DNA of 64,000 nt, taken from positions 14,041,734 through 14,105,733 of the forward strand of contig ML677335.1 of the NCBI GenBank assembly GCA_007922305.1, given 5' to 3'. Below, in pieces: positions 12,371 to 25,304 of the stretch. The notes under the pieces are model-generated. The model ran no database searches and was not told the origin of the DNA. It worked only from the letters and a program-made list of their open reading frames with translations. The stretch is from Dermatemys mawii (Eukaryota > Chordata > Testudines > Dermatemydidae). The number at the start of each line of letters is the position of its first letter. The stretch's first letter is position 1. Made by a program: the position numbers and the translations under genes.

Positions 12371-13777
12371 TCCCAGTTGGGTCTGGAAATCAAATAAGTC
12401 TGGCTGACCCCAGCCCTTAGAAGAGCTGTTAGACCATGCTGTTACAGGGAGGGTTATTATGTTGGGGGTTTGACAATCACATCATCTTCTTGAAGCTGTT
12501 GGGCATGGTAACCACCTTACACTCAGGCTAAATGAAGGAAGAATTAAATGCCCCCTTTGTTAAGTGATAGCTGAAACAATAGACTAGACTACATGCGAGT
12601 CTGGACAATAGCTAGGCCATGCAAAGAAGTTTCCTTGGGGTCTGATAATAGACATATGGGTAGAGGATTAATTTGACTGCAGCTTTGTGTCTATGTGTGA
12701 GAGAAGAAAGAGAAACATCAAAAAAGCACACATAAAAGGCAGCAAGGAATCCCTAGAGATAGACAGGGAGGCACTTTTATGGTGACCCTGAATAAAAACT
12801 ATGAGAGAGAGTTTTTGGATAGAGTGCTGGCTGGAAAGAGGCTTGAAACTGAGAGCAAAGAAACTGTCTCCTACTGTTTAATTACTACTGTGTTTGGGGA
12901 AATAAGACTTTACGTACATTTTTTGTAAATAAACAAGACTTCATCAAAGAAATACAGGTATCATTTTCTTACCCAAATGGAAACAACCTGTAAGACCCAA
13001 AAATCAGCTAACTGCTCAGGCCAAAATGTACAACAGTATATTATTTGTAATGTGTACGTGTATGAAGGCATATTGTTTATGTATCCCAATACGAAAACTA
13101 GGTTTGTTATAAATGTAAGATAAATGGCCAAAGAAGTCAAAGAAGTTTAATGTACAAGATATTAATTTAATAGTAAAAAAAAGCTACAAATATAATTTAA
13201 AAAGAAAAACAATTTGTCAAATTGCTCATTCAAATACATGGCACAATGCAAGGTTCGTTGGAAATGCAGAAAAAAATAGTCTTTGTTGTAAAGAGCAATA
13301 AAAACATGCATACAATAAATTATGCTGAATTATCCCTGTTAACTCTGACTGACTTCTTGTTTTGAGACTACCATTATTTATTGTTATGAGGCAGAACTGT
13401 TTCTTCCATTATCTTTGCAAACTTGTAGCATCTCTTAATAAAATCTTCATGATAAAAAATGTAAGGTTCAAATGTTTAATACATGCACTGTTGTTAGCAT
13501 TGCTTTTCCAGGTTAAACTTCTTTTTGTTCTTGGAGGATCAAGGCAATTCCTCTTGTCATCACCAAATAATCCATGAATGGTGTTTTCAACCTTCAATAT
13601 CTGTCATTGGGCAGTATGGATTGCTTGTGCACTTAGCATCTTTGCAAAACTAATGAGGGAGAAATAGAAAGGTGACTTATAATAGCTGCATTGTTACTAC
13701 TGGAATAGGACAATGGAGATGCAAAAGGGCTGTTCAGCCAGAGCATTTACCAAGTAGAAGAAATAAAGAGTAGGCTT

Positions 13778-13856
13778 GATTATCAGAGGTGCTGAGTAAC
13801 TACAATGCCCAGGAATTTCAGGGCTATTGTGGTTGCTCAGTACCTCTGAAAATCAG
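13778..13856. repeat. Palindromic repeat (arms about 34 bp)
   Basis: The left arm begins tgattatcagaggtgctgag and the right arm ends ctcagtacctctgaaaatca. They are reverse complements with a few mismatches around a short centre. Foldback units of this type with tgattttcag ends are dispersed in sauropsid genomes, so this is most likely a small non-autonomous element. Confidence 0.6.
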
Positions 13857-14334
13857 ATTGAGCCATGTTGGGAAAAGAAGCATTAGTTATCATGGTCTAT
13901 ACAGGACCAAAGATGTTGGAGAACCTGGGATTAGAGCTGATTTATGGAGTTCACAAAACCTGCAGCTAGGGGTTCCCCAAGTTTATGATGGGCCTTAGAC
14001 GATTTGAGGTTGCTGGGCTTCTGTCCTGACCCCCCAACTGCCAATCAGCAGGTGATGCCAGACCCCTAAAAGCCAGCAGCCTACTCTGCTGTGTTGAGTT
14101 GTTCCTGCATAAATTTAGTTTAAGCATCATCCCTCTTTACCCATCCACAGAACAGGAGAAGATTAAAAATATGCCAGACAGTCACCCCTTCACACCAGAC
14201 ATTGCAGTGGGGGCACTGTAAGTGGGATGGATCCCACCAATGAGCTCCCAAAAACTCCTGGCCTAAATGGTACATATACATAGTAAGAGACAGTGCCTAC
14301 CCCCAAAACCATAAAGTCTAAACAGACAGGATAG

Positions 14335-14480
14335 AAAAGTAGTATTATTATTGTCTCTTTTGCATAGATGGGGAACAGAGGCACAGAGAGAATAAATTAC
14401 TTGTCCTGTGGCAGAGCCAGGATTTTCACTCAGACACCTGAATACCAGCCCAATTCCTTAACCAGAAAACCATCCCTCCT
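14335..14480 (-). repeat. MIR-type SINE fragment, antisense
   Basis: On the plus strand it reads gatggggaacagaggcacag, then agagaataaattacttgtcc, then tggcagagccagg. This is the reverse complement of the MIR core (gcctc..tttcc..catctgtaaaatg). It is diverged. Confidence 0.6.
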
Positions 14481-14696
14481 CTGCACTCTTTCAGCAAGCC
14501 ATCCCTGAAAGCATGGAGTTGCAGTGGTAGGGAGTCTGTGCATCTAGGCCTGAAGGGGCCTTTCTCCACCACGGGGCATATTAATCCATAATAGAGACAC
14601 TATGGGAGAGGAAGACTAGTATGAAAACTTGCAGGTATACATTTTAGCACAAAATGAAGGAGAATAGATATATCTAAACAGAGCATTCCACATGTA

Positions 14697-14997
14697 CAGT
14701 AGCCTCCCAATTATCCAGGATGACAGGGAAAAAATTAATCCTGGTTAATAAAATCCCAGATAATCACCATCCATAGGAAATATGGAGGAGGGGGGTTGGT
14801 TCACCAGCCACCCTGCGTCGGGAGAAAGGGGGTGTTGGTTCACTGCCTATCCTGCATGCTGGTGGAGCGGGTTTTTGTGTGTATTTGGGGTGGCAACAAA
14901 GCCAGAGCAGGCCCTGTGAGTTACGCATATTTTTTTTTGACATCCTGGTTAATCCACATCCTGGTTAACCCAATCCTGGATAATTGAGAGTCTACTG
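14697..14997. mobile_element. pogo/Tigger-like MITE with TA target duplication
   Basis: The terminal inverted repeats are cagtagcctcccaattatcc on the left and ggataattgagagtctactg on the right, flanked by TA at 14695-14696 and 14998-14999. The motif cagta..ctc..attatccgg is typical of pogo/Tigger (Tc1/mariner superfamily). At 301 bp with no transposase frame it is non-autonomous. The gttaatccacatcctggtta blocks inside the right end are subterminal repeats of the same motif. Confidence 0.85.
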
Positions 14998-17084
14998 TAA
15001 ATTTAATAGAAAGTAAAAGGAGCAGTTCAGCCATCTAAAGCTTTTGTGATAGCTACAAAAACAACAGTCATGTTAGAAAGCTGTTAGCTGTTTAAAGAGT
15101 CAGATTAAAGAATACACAAATGGGGGAATTTGATACCGATCAAGGGGTTCATCTACAGTTAGCCCTGTGTGTATGTTGTTTAACTTGCCCATCTCAATGA
15201 AAACACAATATTTTATATGGCTGTTGTTATACATATATGACCACCTTACACAGCTGAACCATTCTTGCTTCACATTTTTTCCAATGGAATAGTTGAGATC
15301 AGAGAAGAAGCTGAAAATGTAGCCACATTTCGCTCTGTTAATGTTTGTTTTTTCTTGTTAATACTTACTTGAAAAATGTAACAAAAAGCTAAATAACCCT
15401 AGCGTAGATTTGCAGAGTATTAAAAGAAAAATCAGGACGGTAAAGAAGATACATTTGGCTACAAGTAGGAGGAAACTATGCAGACTTTACTTTGAGCGGA
15501 AGGAGTGTGGTGTCGCTGAGAAACCAGTTCAGACTAGTTAGGAGATAAGAAATAAAGGAGACTTGCACACTTTGATTTCTGCTGAATATGAAGCAAGTCA
15601 TTACTTCTCCAGTGAAAGAGCTAAATCCTCTTGTCCAGCTATGGCACTGGGAGATCCTAAAGGCAACAGAGCAACTGCAGTTCCACTGCTAAGTGCAGGA
15701 GCATAGATGTAGGGACCACAAAGCAGGTGTAGATGTTCTGCACATTCCACAGGGGTTTCCTTCTGCCACGACTCAGGTTGGGGGGTGGAAGAATTTCAGG
15801 TGGGAGGGACACAAGGCAGGGAATGAGGATGGTATGATTGTATGATCTGCAACTATGTGACTCCACCAGCCAACTCTTTCATAATGGGTTACAGAAACAA
15901 CAGCCCCCCATGAGCATCCTGTGGAGGGATTTCTGACTCACCCCTGTGCACATCCCATTTACGCAAGCTGAGCAGAGGGAGCGGGGTTTGCCTACAGTGT
16001 ACTGGAGAGTTCCCCCCTCACTTTAGTATTTTATCTGAATACTTAATTGGTTTTAAGTGAAGTTAGTGATCTGTGAGCCCTGCAAACTGATGTCCCCTAC
16101 CTGCCCACAGAGCACATAAAGAGGAAGCTGTAACAGTGCAAGTTTCCCCACCCCAGCCTCATCTCTGATCCTGGTGGTCCCTCTAGAGGTAAGAAAATAT
16201 TTCTGTCTCCAAACCTATTCAGTCTTTGGCTTCTCTGCTAATTAATGCCAGATAGGAAGATGGATTATCTGATGTGGACGTGTCCTGCAGGAACTGCACA
16301 GAGACCACCAACCTATTTACCCATAGGCCACTGAACAAGCATCAAATAGCTCTAGTCACTGGTTATTACTAATCTAGGTCAGTCTAGCAGCTAGTCCCAA
16401 ACCTAGCTCCATCACTTAATCCTCACTCCCGAGCACTTTAGTCCAAGGATTTTTATATATTTTCAAGAATACATAAATAAAATAAATATAATAGAAAAAT
16501 AAATAAAAAGGTGTCTTTCCACCGACAATATTTTTGTTTTCATTTTCAGGCACAGGGTCGAAAAAGTCAAGGCAGTTAGGGTAGCTTTGTCATCTGGATA
16601 AACAACTTGACAATATCAATGTTTATTGATTAGACTTTTTTTCAAATCGTGCTACTTAACTTGCTATAACTTTGCTAAGTCCATTGCTTGATTCTGTTAG
16701 TAACCCCAGTAGTGATTTCCAATAAGTGCTCTGTCTTCCAGTCAAGTTTTTTACCTAAGTCTTTCCATACTGCTCACTCCTGAATGAAGATAAATGGGAT
16801 CGTAACCACGGCTTTTTGCCTGATCGCTCTCTCTCATTGATTGGCAGCATTTACTGCCCACTGTAACAACAACAAAAAATACATTTGTTTTCTGCTCAAC
16901 AGAAAGACTGTGGAACCTCTCAGTAACCTGCTTCTGTGTCTTTGCAGTTCGAAAGCAAGATAGACTATACACTTAGGACCGAATCCTGCTTTCACTGAAG
17001 TAGAAGGTGAGGTTGCCACTCAGTTCAGTGGAAGCAGATTGGGCCCTTAGATCTGGGATAGTGAGAAAGGGGTGTGCATAGGAA

Positions 17085-17275
17085 TAGGAACAAGGAGCTC
17101 CTAAATTCCAGTCCTGACTCTGATACCAACTCTGTCTGAGGCCTTGGGCAAGTCTCCTAACCTTTCTGTCTCAGTTTCCTCTTTGCAAATTGGGGTATTA
17201 ATTAATTTGATCAACATTTTGAGGAAGATAGATTAGTTAATGTTTTTAAAGTGTGCTGACAGTTCTTAGCTTTTA
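17085..17275 (+). repeat. MIR-type SINE
   Basis: The blocks ccagtcctgactctgatacc, ccttgggcaagtctcctaac, ctttctgtctcagtttcctc and gcaaattggggtattaatta are collinear with MIR. Confidence 0.8.
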
Positions 17276-17370
17276 GAATATTAATAATGGATGTGTGGTC
17301 TAGTCTTGCTTTAATTTGCTCTGAAGAAAATCCATGATAAACTTGCCTTCAAAAACAAACTTGATGAATT

Positions 17371-17430
17371 GTACAAGTTAGCTAGCAGCATCATACTTAA
17401 TGCAGTATGATGCTGCTAGCTACCAAGTAC
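17371..17430. repeat. Near-perfect hairpin of unknown origin
   Basis: The inner arms 17379-17397 and 17404-17422 are perfect 19-bp reverse complements (left arm tagctagcagcatcatact) around a 6-base loop, taatgc. Extended to 17371 and 17430 the arms are 27 bp with three mismatches. The flanks do not look like a known TIR element. It could be a local inverted duplication, a tiny MITE or a structured RNA; nothing here decides between them. Confidence 0.9.
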
Positions 17431-18963
17431 TAAGGGGTATGTACAGCCTGAAATATAGTTTCATCACTGGCTGACAAGAGTGTCAAGAAGACAGATGATT
17501 AATTCATGTGCTAAAGAAATTAATACAAAACAAAAAGACCTACAATACCATTCAGTCCGTTATTCAAAATGACACTCAAAACTCCCACAGACTTCAGTGG
17601 GAATTCTGCAGGCAGAACAATGAAGCATTTATTTAGTACCAAACAACTGTAATGTCTTGCTTTAAAAAAAAAAAGCCAATTTTGCTTCTGTCATTCTATG
17701 TAGCTGCTTAGTAGAGATTTATCTCTTAGTTTGCATGGATCTGATAACTGAGAGTCCTCTGGAGACTTTTCTGTCTAGACTATTTTTTAAATTTGTTATT
17801 GAAAATGTCACACACACAATGGAGAAATGAGTTTAAAACTCTCAGATCTCTACTAAGAATATCCCAATATTATCTTTTAAATGTGTGGAAAATGGCAAAA
17901 TGCTTGGACAGAAAATAGTCACACAGATTGGGTCAAATCCTGAAGTCTTTATTAAAGGACAGATCATGACTCTAGATTATGCACCATGACAGCAGAAGAG
18001 GGGCTTTCTTGATGAGGGTATGTCTCTGGCCACATGGTGATGGGATGTGCAGCTTTATCCCTTACCTGTGGTGAAGCCACCTCTACACTGGGGAAACCAT
18101 TTTTAAAAAATGGATCCTGGGAGCACAACTGCCAGGGAGTTGGAAGAGGTTCTGGAGATGGTAATTTGGAGTCCACGCAGATGGCCCTTCCCGAATGGTC
18201 TGGGCGAAATAGAGAACCCCTAATCATTCTGTGGGAGGGCAAATCCTGTTCCTGAACCCACCCTCTTCCAAGCAGAATGATCTGAGGAAAAAGCCCAAGA
18301 GAACTGCTGAATCTGTCCCCCGCCCCCGTCTCCTCAACCCATTTCTCCTGGTTTTCCTTTAACAAGGGCCTTAGTAGTAAAAATTGATAACAGATTTCAA
18401 GATGTGACCCTTTAATTAGTTTCAGTTAGGAAAATGTTAGTTAGTGTCCCCCTTTTAGTTACAAAGTAGCACAATACCTTGCCTTCTCTATCTATGCTTT
18501 ATCTTCATGTATCGATGATGTAATACCTGCAAAAGAAAAGAAAAGGAGCAGTTAATGTGTCCTTTCTTTGTTTTTTTATGATGGATAAAGATGGCTTAGA
18601 AGATTTTTTTGAAATAAAATTTTTTCTTCTGTTTAGAATGGAAAATTGTATGTTGACCAAAGAATAGTGGAAGTAGAGGGCAGGTCTGTTAAAAAGGGAA
18701 GGGATTTTTGTTTAAAATTCTTTGGATTTTTGTTTGATTTTAGTAACTCTTATTTAATTTAAATGACTAATTAATATTTTGGATAAAGGAAGCCTTAAGC
18801 ATTCTCATCCCTTCTGTTAAGATGTTAGAGAGTTCACAATAGACATCCTTAAAACTTTCCTGAGGTCCTCCAGCAAAATTCATTTTGTTTATATGTATGT
18901 GTTGGATTATTTCAGTTTAGCTTAATCCATTTTTTTCTACAGGATTAAACTAAAGTAAAATAA

Positions 18964-19052
18964 GAGTCTACACACAAACTTGCACCACTTTAAGCAAATC
19001 AGTTCAAATACACCATGTTAGTGAAACTGATATAAGGCTGTGTGTAGACAAG
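18964..19052. repeat. Short TIR element of Harbinger-like look
   Basis: The left end gtctacacacaaac and right end gctgtgtgtagacaagg are imperfect inverted repeats. The gtctacac / gtgtagac core is that of the Harbinger-type elements at 20.1 kb and 31.1 kb. No target duplication could be fixed. Confidence 0.4.
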
Positions 19053-20069
19053 GCAGAGGGAAGAAAATAATTGACATTCCTAATATTTTAAAATTAAAAA
19101 CAAGCAGAAAAACCACTGCAGGAAAAAAAAATAGTTCTTTATGATGGATAAACAATACAGGCCCAGTTTTTCAACTCCCTTTTCAGGCCATGTTTAAGTA
19201 ATACAAACATGGATAATAGCACTTTTTGATATATAAGAATGTGTAGGTGCCAGATGAAAGGAGCCAAATTCAAGTCCTAGAAACTGAAGTCCTCCATTTA
19301 TCTGAGAAATAGTTGCAGCATGTATAGCAGCAGTGCACATTTCCCATCAACGCCCCACCAACCTCCCTCAGTCCTGATCAAAGGGATCACCTTTCATAAT
19401 TTAGTTTCATTACCACTCAGTTTTTGGCTTCTGATGAGCTTGCCATCAAATGTACCAATCAGGGGCAAATAGTGATGAATTTTGTGATGTAGACTGTATA
19501 CGTCTGTTCACTTGAACTTAGAAGCTCTGTCTGCTAGGAACTGGACTGATACTAAACTGATGCTGTTTCTGATATATTTGGCAGTAAGATTAATAAATTC
19601 TTCACTGAATGTTGTACAGATGCTGTTTTAGCAAAGGAACCATATACTCTCTCCTCCAATTGACACCAAAACTCCTGTTGACTTCAATGGGAACTGAACT
19701 TGGCTATTATAATAATTAGGGTTTGATTTTAAAAAGGTGGGTTATTGGTAGCAGTAAATTAAATCTTGATGATGGTATGCTTATGACACTTTAAAACATG
19801 GCATTGATATGCTAATATATTCTTTGACTTCTGTGTTAATTTCACCCAGCAATGTGGCAGTTTTCCAGCATGTTGGAAGCAGGCTGAAGTTAGGCAACTC
19901 TTTCAGGGTGGGTCTGTGACAGACAAGACTAACTCCCACACACGCCTCCTTCTGACTAATCTACTTGACAGATAACATCATATTGCAAAGTGTTGCCCAA
20001 ACTAATATTTTTTTGTCTATCAGTAGCTAATACTGTATTTATCCCCTCCCCACTTCAGAAACGGGCTAA

Positions 20070-21340
20070 GGCCTTGTCTACACTGGCAATTTTCTGCACA
20101 GTAAAGCAGCTTTCTGGCACTAAGGCACAAAGGGGTAGGGGGATCTCCTAGGATCACAATGGGCCTTTCAAATTCCTCTAGGGTGATCTTCTGGTCTGGG
20201 AAGAAAGTCTCTACTTGCAGCTTCCTGAACAGACCAGTGTTCTGAAAGATGCATGAGTCATGCACCTTTCCAGACCACCTGCATTAATGTCCGTGAAACT
20301 CTCACGGTAATCCACAAGCGCCTGGAGAACCATTGAAAAATACCCCTTCCAATTAATGAACTCAGTGGCTAGGTGGTCTGGTGCCAGAATTGGAATGTGT
20401 GTGCCATCTATCGCCCCTCTGCAGTTAGGGAATCCCATTTGTGCAAAGCCATCCACAATGTTATTCATGCTGCCCAGAGTCAGTCTTTCACATCAGGATG
20501 CAACTAATGGCCCTGAACACTTCTGTCAATACGTGTTTAACTGGGAACTTTCCCACACTGAACTGGTTAGCTACTGATCGGTAGTAGTCTGGAGTAGCCA
20601 GCTTCCACAGTGCAATTGCGATGAGTTTCTCCAACAGGGCAGTTTTTAATCTTGTGTCCTTGTGCTGCAGGACTGGGGTGAGCTCATCACATAGTCCCAT
20701 GAATGTGGCTTTCCTCATCCAAAAGTTCTGCAGCCACTGCTCATCATCCCAGACATGCTTGACAATGTGATCCCACCAATCGGTGCTTGTTTCCTGAGCC
20801 CAAAAGCAGTGTGCCACTGTGGTCAGCACCTCTGTGAATGCAACAAGCAATCTTGTGTCGTAACTACTATGCGTGGCAAGATCAAAGTTGAACTCCTTTT
20901 GCCTTTGTAGTTTAAGAAATACTACCACTGCCACTCATGACGTGTTAGTGAGAGTGAACAGTGTCAGTGAGGGTCAGCAATGTGGGATCCATTCCTGCAG
21001 ACTGAAAAGGCAGAGCGCACAGTACACAAAGTTGAAAGTTGGCGCCAACTGTGGACGGAAGCACAGGGATTGCCGGGATGTGAAGCAATGCATCACGAGG
21101 CATTGGGACAGGACCCAGGATGCCGTGCAACCCCTCCACCGTCCCACAGCTATTAGCGGCAGAAGAGGAAGAGATGCTATGTGAGATAGCTGCCCAGAGT
21201 GCACCGCTTTGAATACTAATGCAAGTGTCACAAGTGTGAACACACTATTGCGCAGGCAGCTGACAGTTTGGACACAAAACAGCAGTTTCCCTTCAGCGCT
21301 GTCTGAGCGGCAATGTAGGTCTGCCAGTGCAGACATACCC
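20070..21340 (-). mobile_element. PIF/Harbinger DNA transposon, internally deleted
   Basis: The TIRs are ggccttgtctacactggc (left) and gccagtgcagacataccc (right), flanked by the 3-bp duplication taa at 20067-20069 and 21341-21343, which is the Harbinger target signature. The length is 1271 bp. The transposase lies on the minus strand (separate entry), and its C-terminal end is cut away so that coding sequence runs almost directly into the left TIR. No second (Myb-like) gene is present. Confidence 0.9.
20100..20934 (-). pseudogene. PIF/Harbinger (HARBI1-like) transposase, broken
   Basis: The order on the minus strand is as follows. The N-terminal part (20934-20488) has WWDHIVKHVWDDEQWLQNF, then FMGLCDELTPVL and IALWKLATPDYYRSVANQF, the helical region before the catalytic core. 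The core follows (20468 downward) with NCRGAIDGTHIPI carrying the first catalytic Asp, then INWKGYFSMVLQALVDY and FTDINAG. The frame then shifts near 20265, and the second part reads HDSCIFQNTGLFRKLQVETFF and PIVILGDPPTPL before joining the TIR. The later part of the DDE domain, where the final acidic residue would lie, is absent. With the frameshift and deletion it cannot be active. The family normally encodes about 350-400 residues. Confidence 0.85.
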
Positions 21341-22231
21341 TAATGATAGTAGGGAGGGACAAACCCTGTAATCACTGGCAGTATTGTTCAGCTCATTTAG
21401 CTGCTGATGTTATTTAGTATACTAGTGTTTCTTCTCTTCCAATACAGAATTCAATTAATTGCTCTTCTATTTATCTAACTTTTAGCTAAGCCAAGACTGA
21501 AAATACTGGCTGGAGCCATGCACAGTGCATGTGTTTTGCTACACCAGATTGAGATCCATGGGCCACAGGTGATCCATGGAGACGTGGCAAGTCTTATGTT
21601 GTTGGCTTTCCTCCTTCTTCCCTCCTGCTAAAATTCATTCAAAGAAGCTAAACATACATTAAATTTTATACAGGCTGTAGTTGCCTCAGAGCTCATGTGT
21701 GATCCCAAATGAAGGGTAAGAGATCACTGAGACAAATATTTCTACTAAGACATGGTCTACACTAGGAAAAAGTTTGAGAACCCCTTCGTAGACAGCTCTA
21801 CAAAGCATCTCCAGCCTGCTCTGTAGCTGACTGCTGTTCCACTATTCATCTTCTAAAGGCAGAGGTGTAATTGCCCGCAGTTGCATATTTTGGCTTTGTA
21901 ATGTGGATAAATGCACACTAAAATCTAGATAAAGGCCATCAAAATCCTTTTCATTGTGACCTAATTTGAGCTCAGATCTCCAGAGGGTGAAACAGCAGTG
22001 GATTCATTCACTGATTCACCCCTGCATTTCCTCAGAATTCAATCAGTCGGCTTCACGGTTCAAGAAGATTTAATTAAGAACAAGCTTGTTCATTTGTTTC
22101 AATGTAATAACTGCTTTCTGTATTTTCCCTTGACTGTGAAAATTAAAGTTGTTATTGTCTGGTGTATGTAACAATGATAGTAAAAGTAGAGCCATCTTAC
22201 TTACAGTCTGTGTGAACCAAATCCCATAACT

Positions 22232-22542
22232 CAGGGGTAGGCAACCTATGGCACGGGTGCCAAAGGTGGCACACGAGCTGATTTTCAGTGGCACTCACAC
22301 TGCCTGGGTCCTGGCCACTGGTCTGGGGGGCTCTGCATTTTAATTTAATTTTAAATGAAGCTTCGTAAACATTTTTAAAACCTTATTTACTTTACATACA
22401 ACAGTAGTTTACTTATATATTACAGACATATAGAAAGAGACCATCTAAAAACGTTAGAATGTATTACTGGCACTTGAAACCTTAAATTAGACTGAATAAG
22501 TGAAGACTTGGCACACCACTTACGAAAGGTTGCCGACCCCTG
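22232..22542 (+). mobile_element. hAT MITE (caggggt TIR), copy 1, with perfect 8-bp duplication
   Basis: It begins caggggtaggcaacct and ends aggttgccgacccctg, an inverted-repeat pair. The 8-bp flanks ccataact at 22224-22231 and 22543-22550 are identical, the hAT target-site signature. The 311-bp interior is AT-rich and non-coding. A second copy in the opposite orientation lies at 39597-39904, and the two share nearly the whole interior. Confidence 0.92.
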
Positions 22543-25304
22543 CCATAACTTCTACTTACAAAGCAGTCTTTACTCACATATTTTCCCAGTGATTTCAATG
22601 GAAGTGATTGGATGAGTAAGGTTTGCAGAGTTGTTTGAATACAGTGGTCAAACTGAGCCTTTACTGTCATTCAGAAATTTGGATTTAAGCTGGTTTCTTT
22701 ACAGAACTAAAAGGTGGGGCTGAAAAACACTGGTGATAAAAATGTAATAGGCTGCAAATTATTAGTTATGTTGATCTGCTTTATACTAATAAATGTCTAA
22801 CAATTTTATCTAAGTTGGTTCTTGCATTATTCATGATAGAAGAGCTGGTTCCCTTTCCTACTACATCTATAAACTCATCATTCTGATCTGTCTAGTAAAA
22901 TAAATTGTTTAAATCATATAAGGTGTACTTTTTCATTTCATCTACTGGTCTTTCTCATGAATATATTTATCTGCAATATTCCTTAGTAAATATGTCAGTT
23001 CTTGCAGGAAAGTCTAATTATGTACCTCTTTTAAAGGTTCTGAACTCTAATCTGATGGGTCTTTTCAACAAGACTTCTGGGTCCAAAAGCATTTGAATAT
23101 CCAATGTCTATTTTCTCTGAATTTGCTTCTGTTGCTACCACCTTTAGATACCTCAATTTTAAAAGACATATGTATGAATGGCTACCTTAATTATCTATCA
23201 CACCAGATTTGAAATATCTGAACTCCCTAGAGACACAGGTTAAAATCCTGTCAAACATAGTTAACTAGTTTGCTTACTATAGGCAAGTCTTTCACATGAG
23301 ATCAGAAAAACCAAGACCGTATGTAGATGATAAAATTATCCTGAGAAGAGCAGGACTTTGCTACTGTGTCCTGCCTCCTCATCATTCATACGGTGATGAG
23401 CACTGGTTGGCAGCATCCTCCACCCCAGAGGTAGCTACATTTTAATGGTGGTGTGTGGTTGTAGTTTGGAATCCTTTGGGATGAAAGACTGTACCATAAC
23501 CATAAAATATTAGAGGCTGAATTATGTCCTCTGACTGCATGGGTATAAGAAACAAAAACAATTGTGGCAGAAGGGGAGGCTTCTCCAGGGCCAGGTCTCT
23601 ATCAGGAAGACAAAGAGGTTCTGTGGGGTGAGAGTTTCATGTTGTAAGAAATGGTGGGGCTCTCTCTCTGTCTATGGCACTGTTCTGCCACCAAATCTAT
23701 AGAGATTCCTCATCTGAGTTAATGCTGAGTCCTCTCCCAGGACAATGGAGCTAAAGGAGAACCAGTCCACAGAGCTACTCCAGCAGAACTGCTGGAATAG
23801 TCTCCCTAGTCATACAACATTCCCTGAGTAGGATGGTGGGACTGGAAGATTCACACAATCCTCTGGCCCTACCCTCAGTCCATTCCTGCCCTGCCACCAC
23901 ACATCCTTTGCACACTCACCCAGGGAGCTGCTGTGGATCTGGGTCACATCACTGCATAACCACCAAATCCTTCCCTCTGCCCCTTTGGGTAGCAGAATTG
24001 CATTGTTTTTGCTAGCAGAAGGTCCTGCACACCCATGGAGGTGAGGGCAGGATTTTCTCCTCAGTGAACTAATGCAATAAAATAGGCAAAGGAAATGCAT
24101 CCTGCCATTCACTTTGTTAATTTATTTTGACAATGACAGTTTCATATTAATTACTTCTAAGATTTCACAACATACTTGTAAATGTGTGGTAACAGATTGC
24201 ATAAAAAGCACAAGAGTTTCAGTAAACCGAGATCTCACTATAGCATTCACTCATTAAGTATTTGCTGAGAGCTGGGGAGAGACCACCAATATTATTTGTG
24301 GACTGAGTGGCATGTAGATTTGTGAAGTGCAGATTAATGAGGTTTAACTTTGTATAGTCGGTAGCCCAATAGTGTCCCTTTGGTCAGCCTAATTTTTTGA
24401 CTTACATTAAACTATTATATTCTGTTGGAAGTGAAAATATACTTCATATCCTAGTTCTAGGAAGCTTTGCTAAGGGCCCAATGCATACCCAATATTCTCC
24501 TTTAAAACCAGGATCAGCACTGGGCCCTGAAAGTTGTTCTCGTCATACCTACAGCCTCTCTTTGAAACAGTGTCTTTCACATTAAGTCTTACCTGTAAAG
24601 TTAGTAGGTTTCAACACACAGGATAATTTTGAAATAGAAGTGTGATTGTGAAGTTGGTATTGTCCCCTTAAAGTGTATGAATAAAAAATTTGGAACTTTC
24701 TAAAATATATTTTTGTGAGTGTTCCTGTAATTGAAAAAAATAGGTAACATACAATTAGAGTGGAGCCAATAGTGTGATCCATAGAGGAAGGAAGTGTGTA
24801 TTTGTGAATTTAATTTTCACTATAGTAGCACAACTATTTGCAAAATGATCTTAACTTAACTCTCACTCAAGTGATGGGGATAATTTGAACTCAGTGGAAC
24901 TAGGTACATGCATGCTTAAAGATAATCCCATACATAAATGCATTACTGGATTGGGGCCCAAAAGTAAATTTTGAGTTGCATATGTGATTATAAAATTCTC
25001 AATTTGAAATTCAATTTGAGCTGATTATTTACAAAAGTCATTGAGTCAGGAAACCAAAACGATACCACACGACTTTTGTAAATCACTAACACAGAGTGAG
25101 ATATGTGACCAAGGATAATTCATTTTAACGAATAAAACAGAAAATGTAATCTTCTGGGGAACAAAAAATAGGTAATATTAATCAAATACATTATTTCTTG
25201 CAAATTATTCTCTCTGTTCTACCAAAACCACATATTTAAAGTTATGACAACTACAAAAATTATATTTGCTATGTTTTAAAATTTTGGACCTCTTCAAAAA
25301 AATG

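Larger units (their letters stand above)
7201..13777. other. Gene-free, C/T-rich stretch, probably degraded LTR-element material
   Basis: The plus strand is strongly pyrimidine-biased from about 7780 to 8420 and from 9280 to 12400. This is unlike the flanks and resembles antisense or LTR sequence of sauropsid retrotransposons. It contains a pair of homologous segments (9277-9545 and 12098-12370) and a 48-bp tandem repeat (10355-10590). No complete LTR pair with TG..CA ends and matching target duplications could be fixed by eye. The part from 12900 to 13777 is AT-rich with nothing recognised. Confidence 0.45.
13857..20069. other. Gene-free interval
   Basis: Apart from the MIR copies, the pogo-like MITE and the hairpin listed separately, nothing with coding character was found. 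It is AT-rich in places (for example 16440-16510 and 18560-18800). Confidence 0.5.

Noticed and set aside
14697..14997. Considered as a regulatory palindrome
   Set aside because: TIRs plus the TA duplication explain it as a pogo/Tigger-like MITE.
17964..18365. 133-codon minus-strand frame
   Set aside because: No recognised motif, no flanking splice or promoter signal, and composition like the surrounding DNA.
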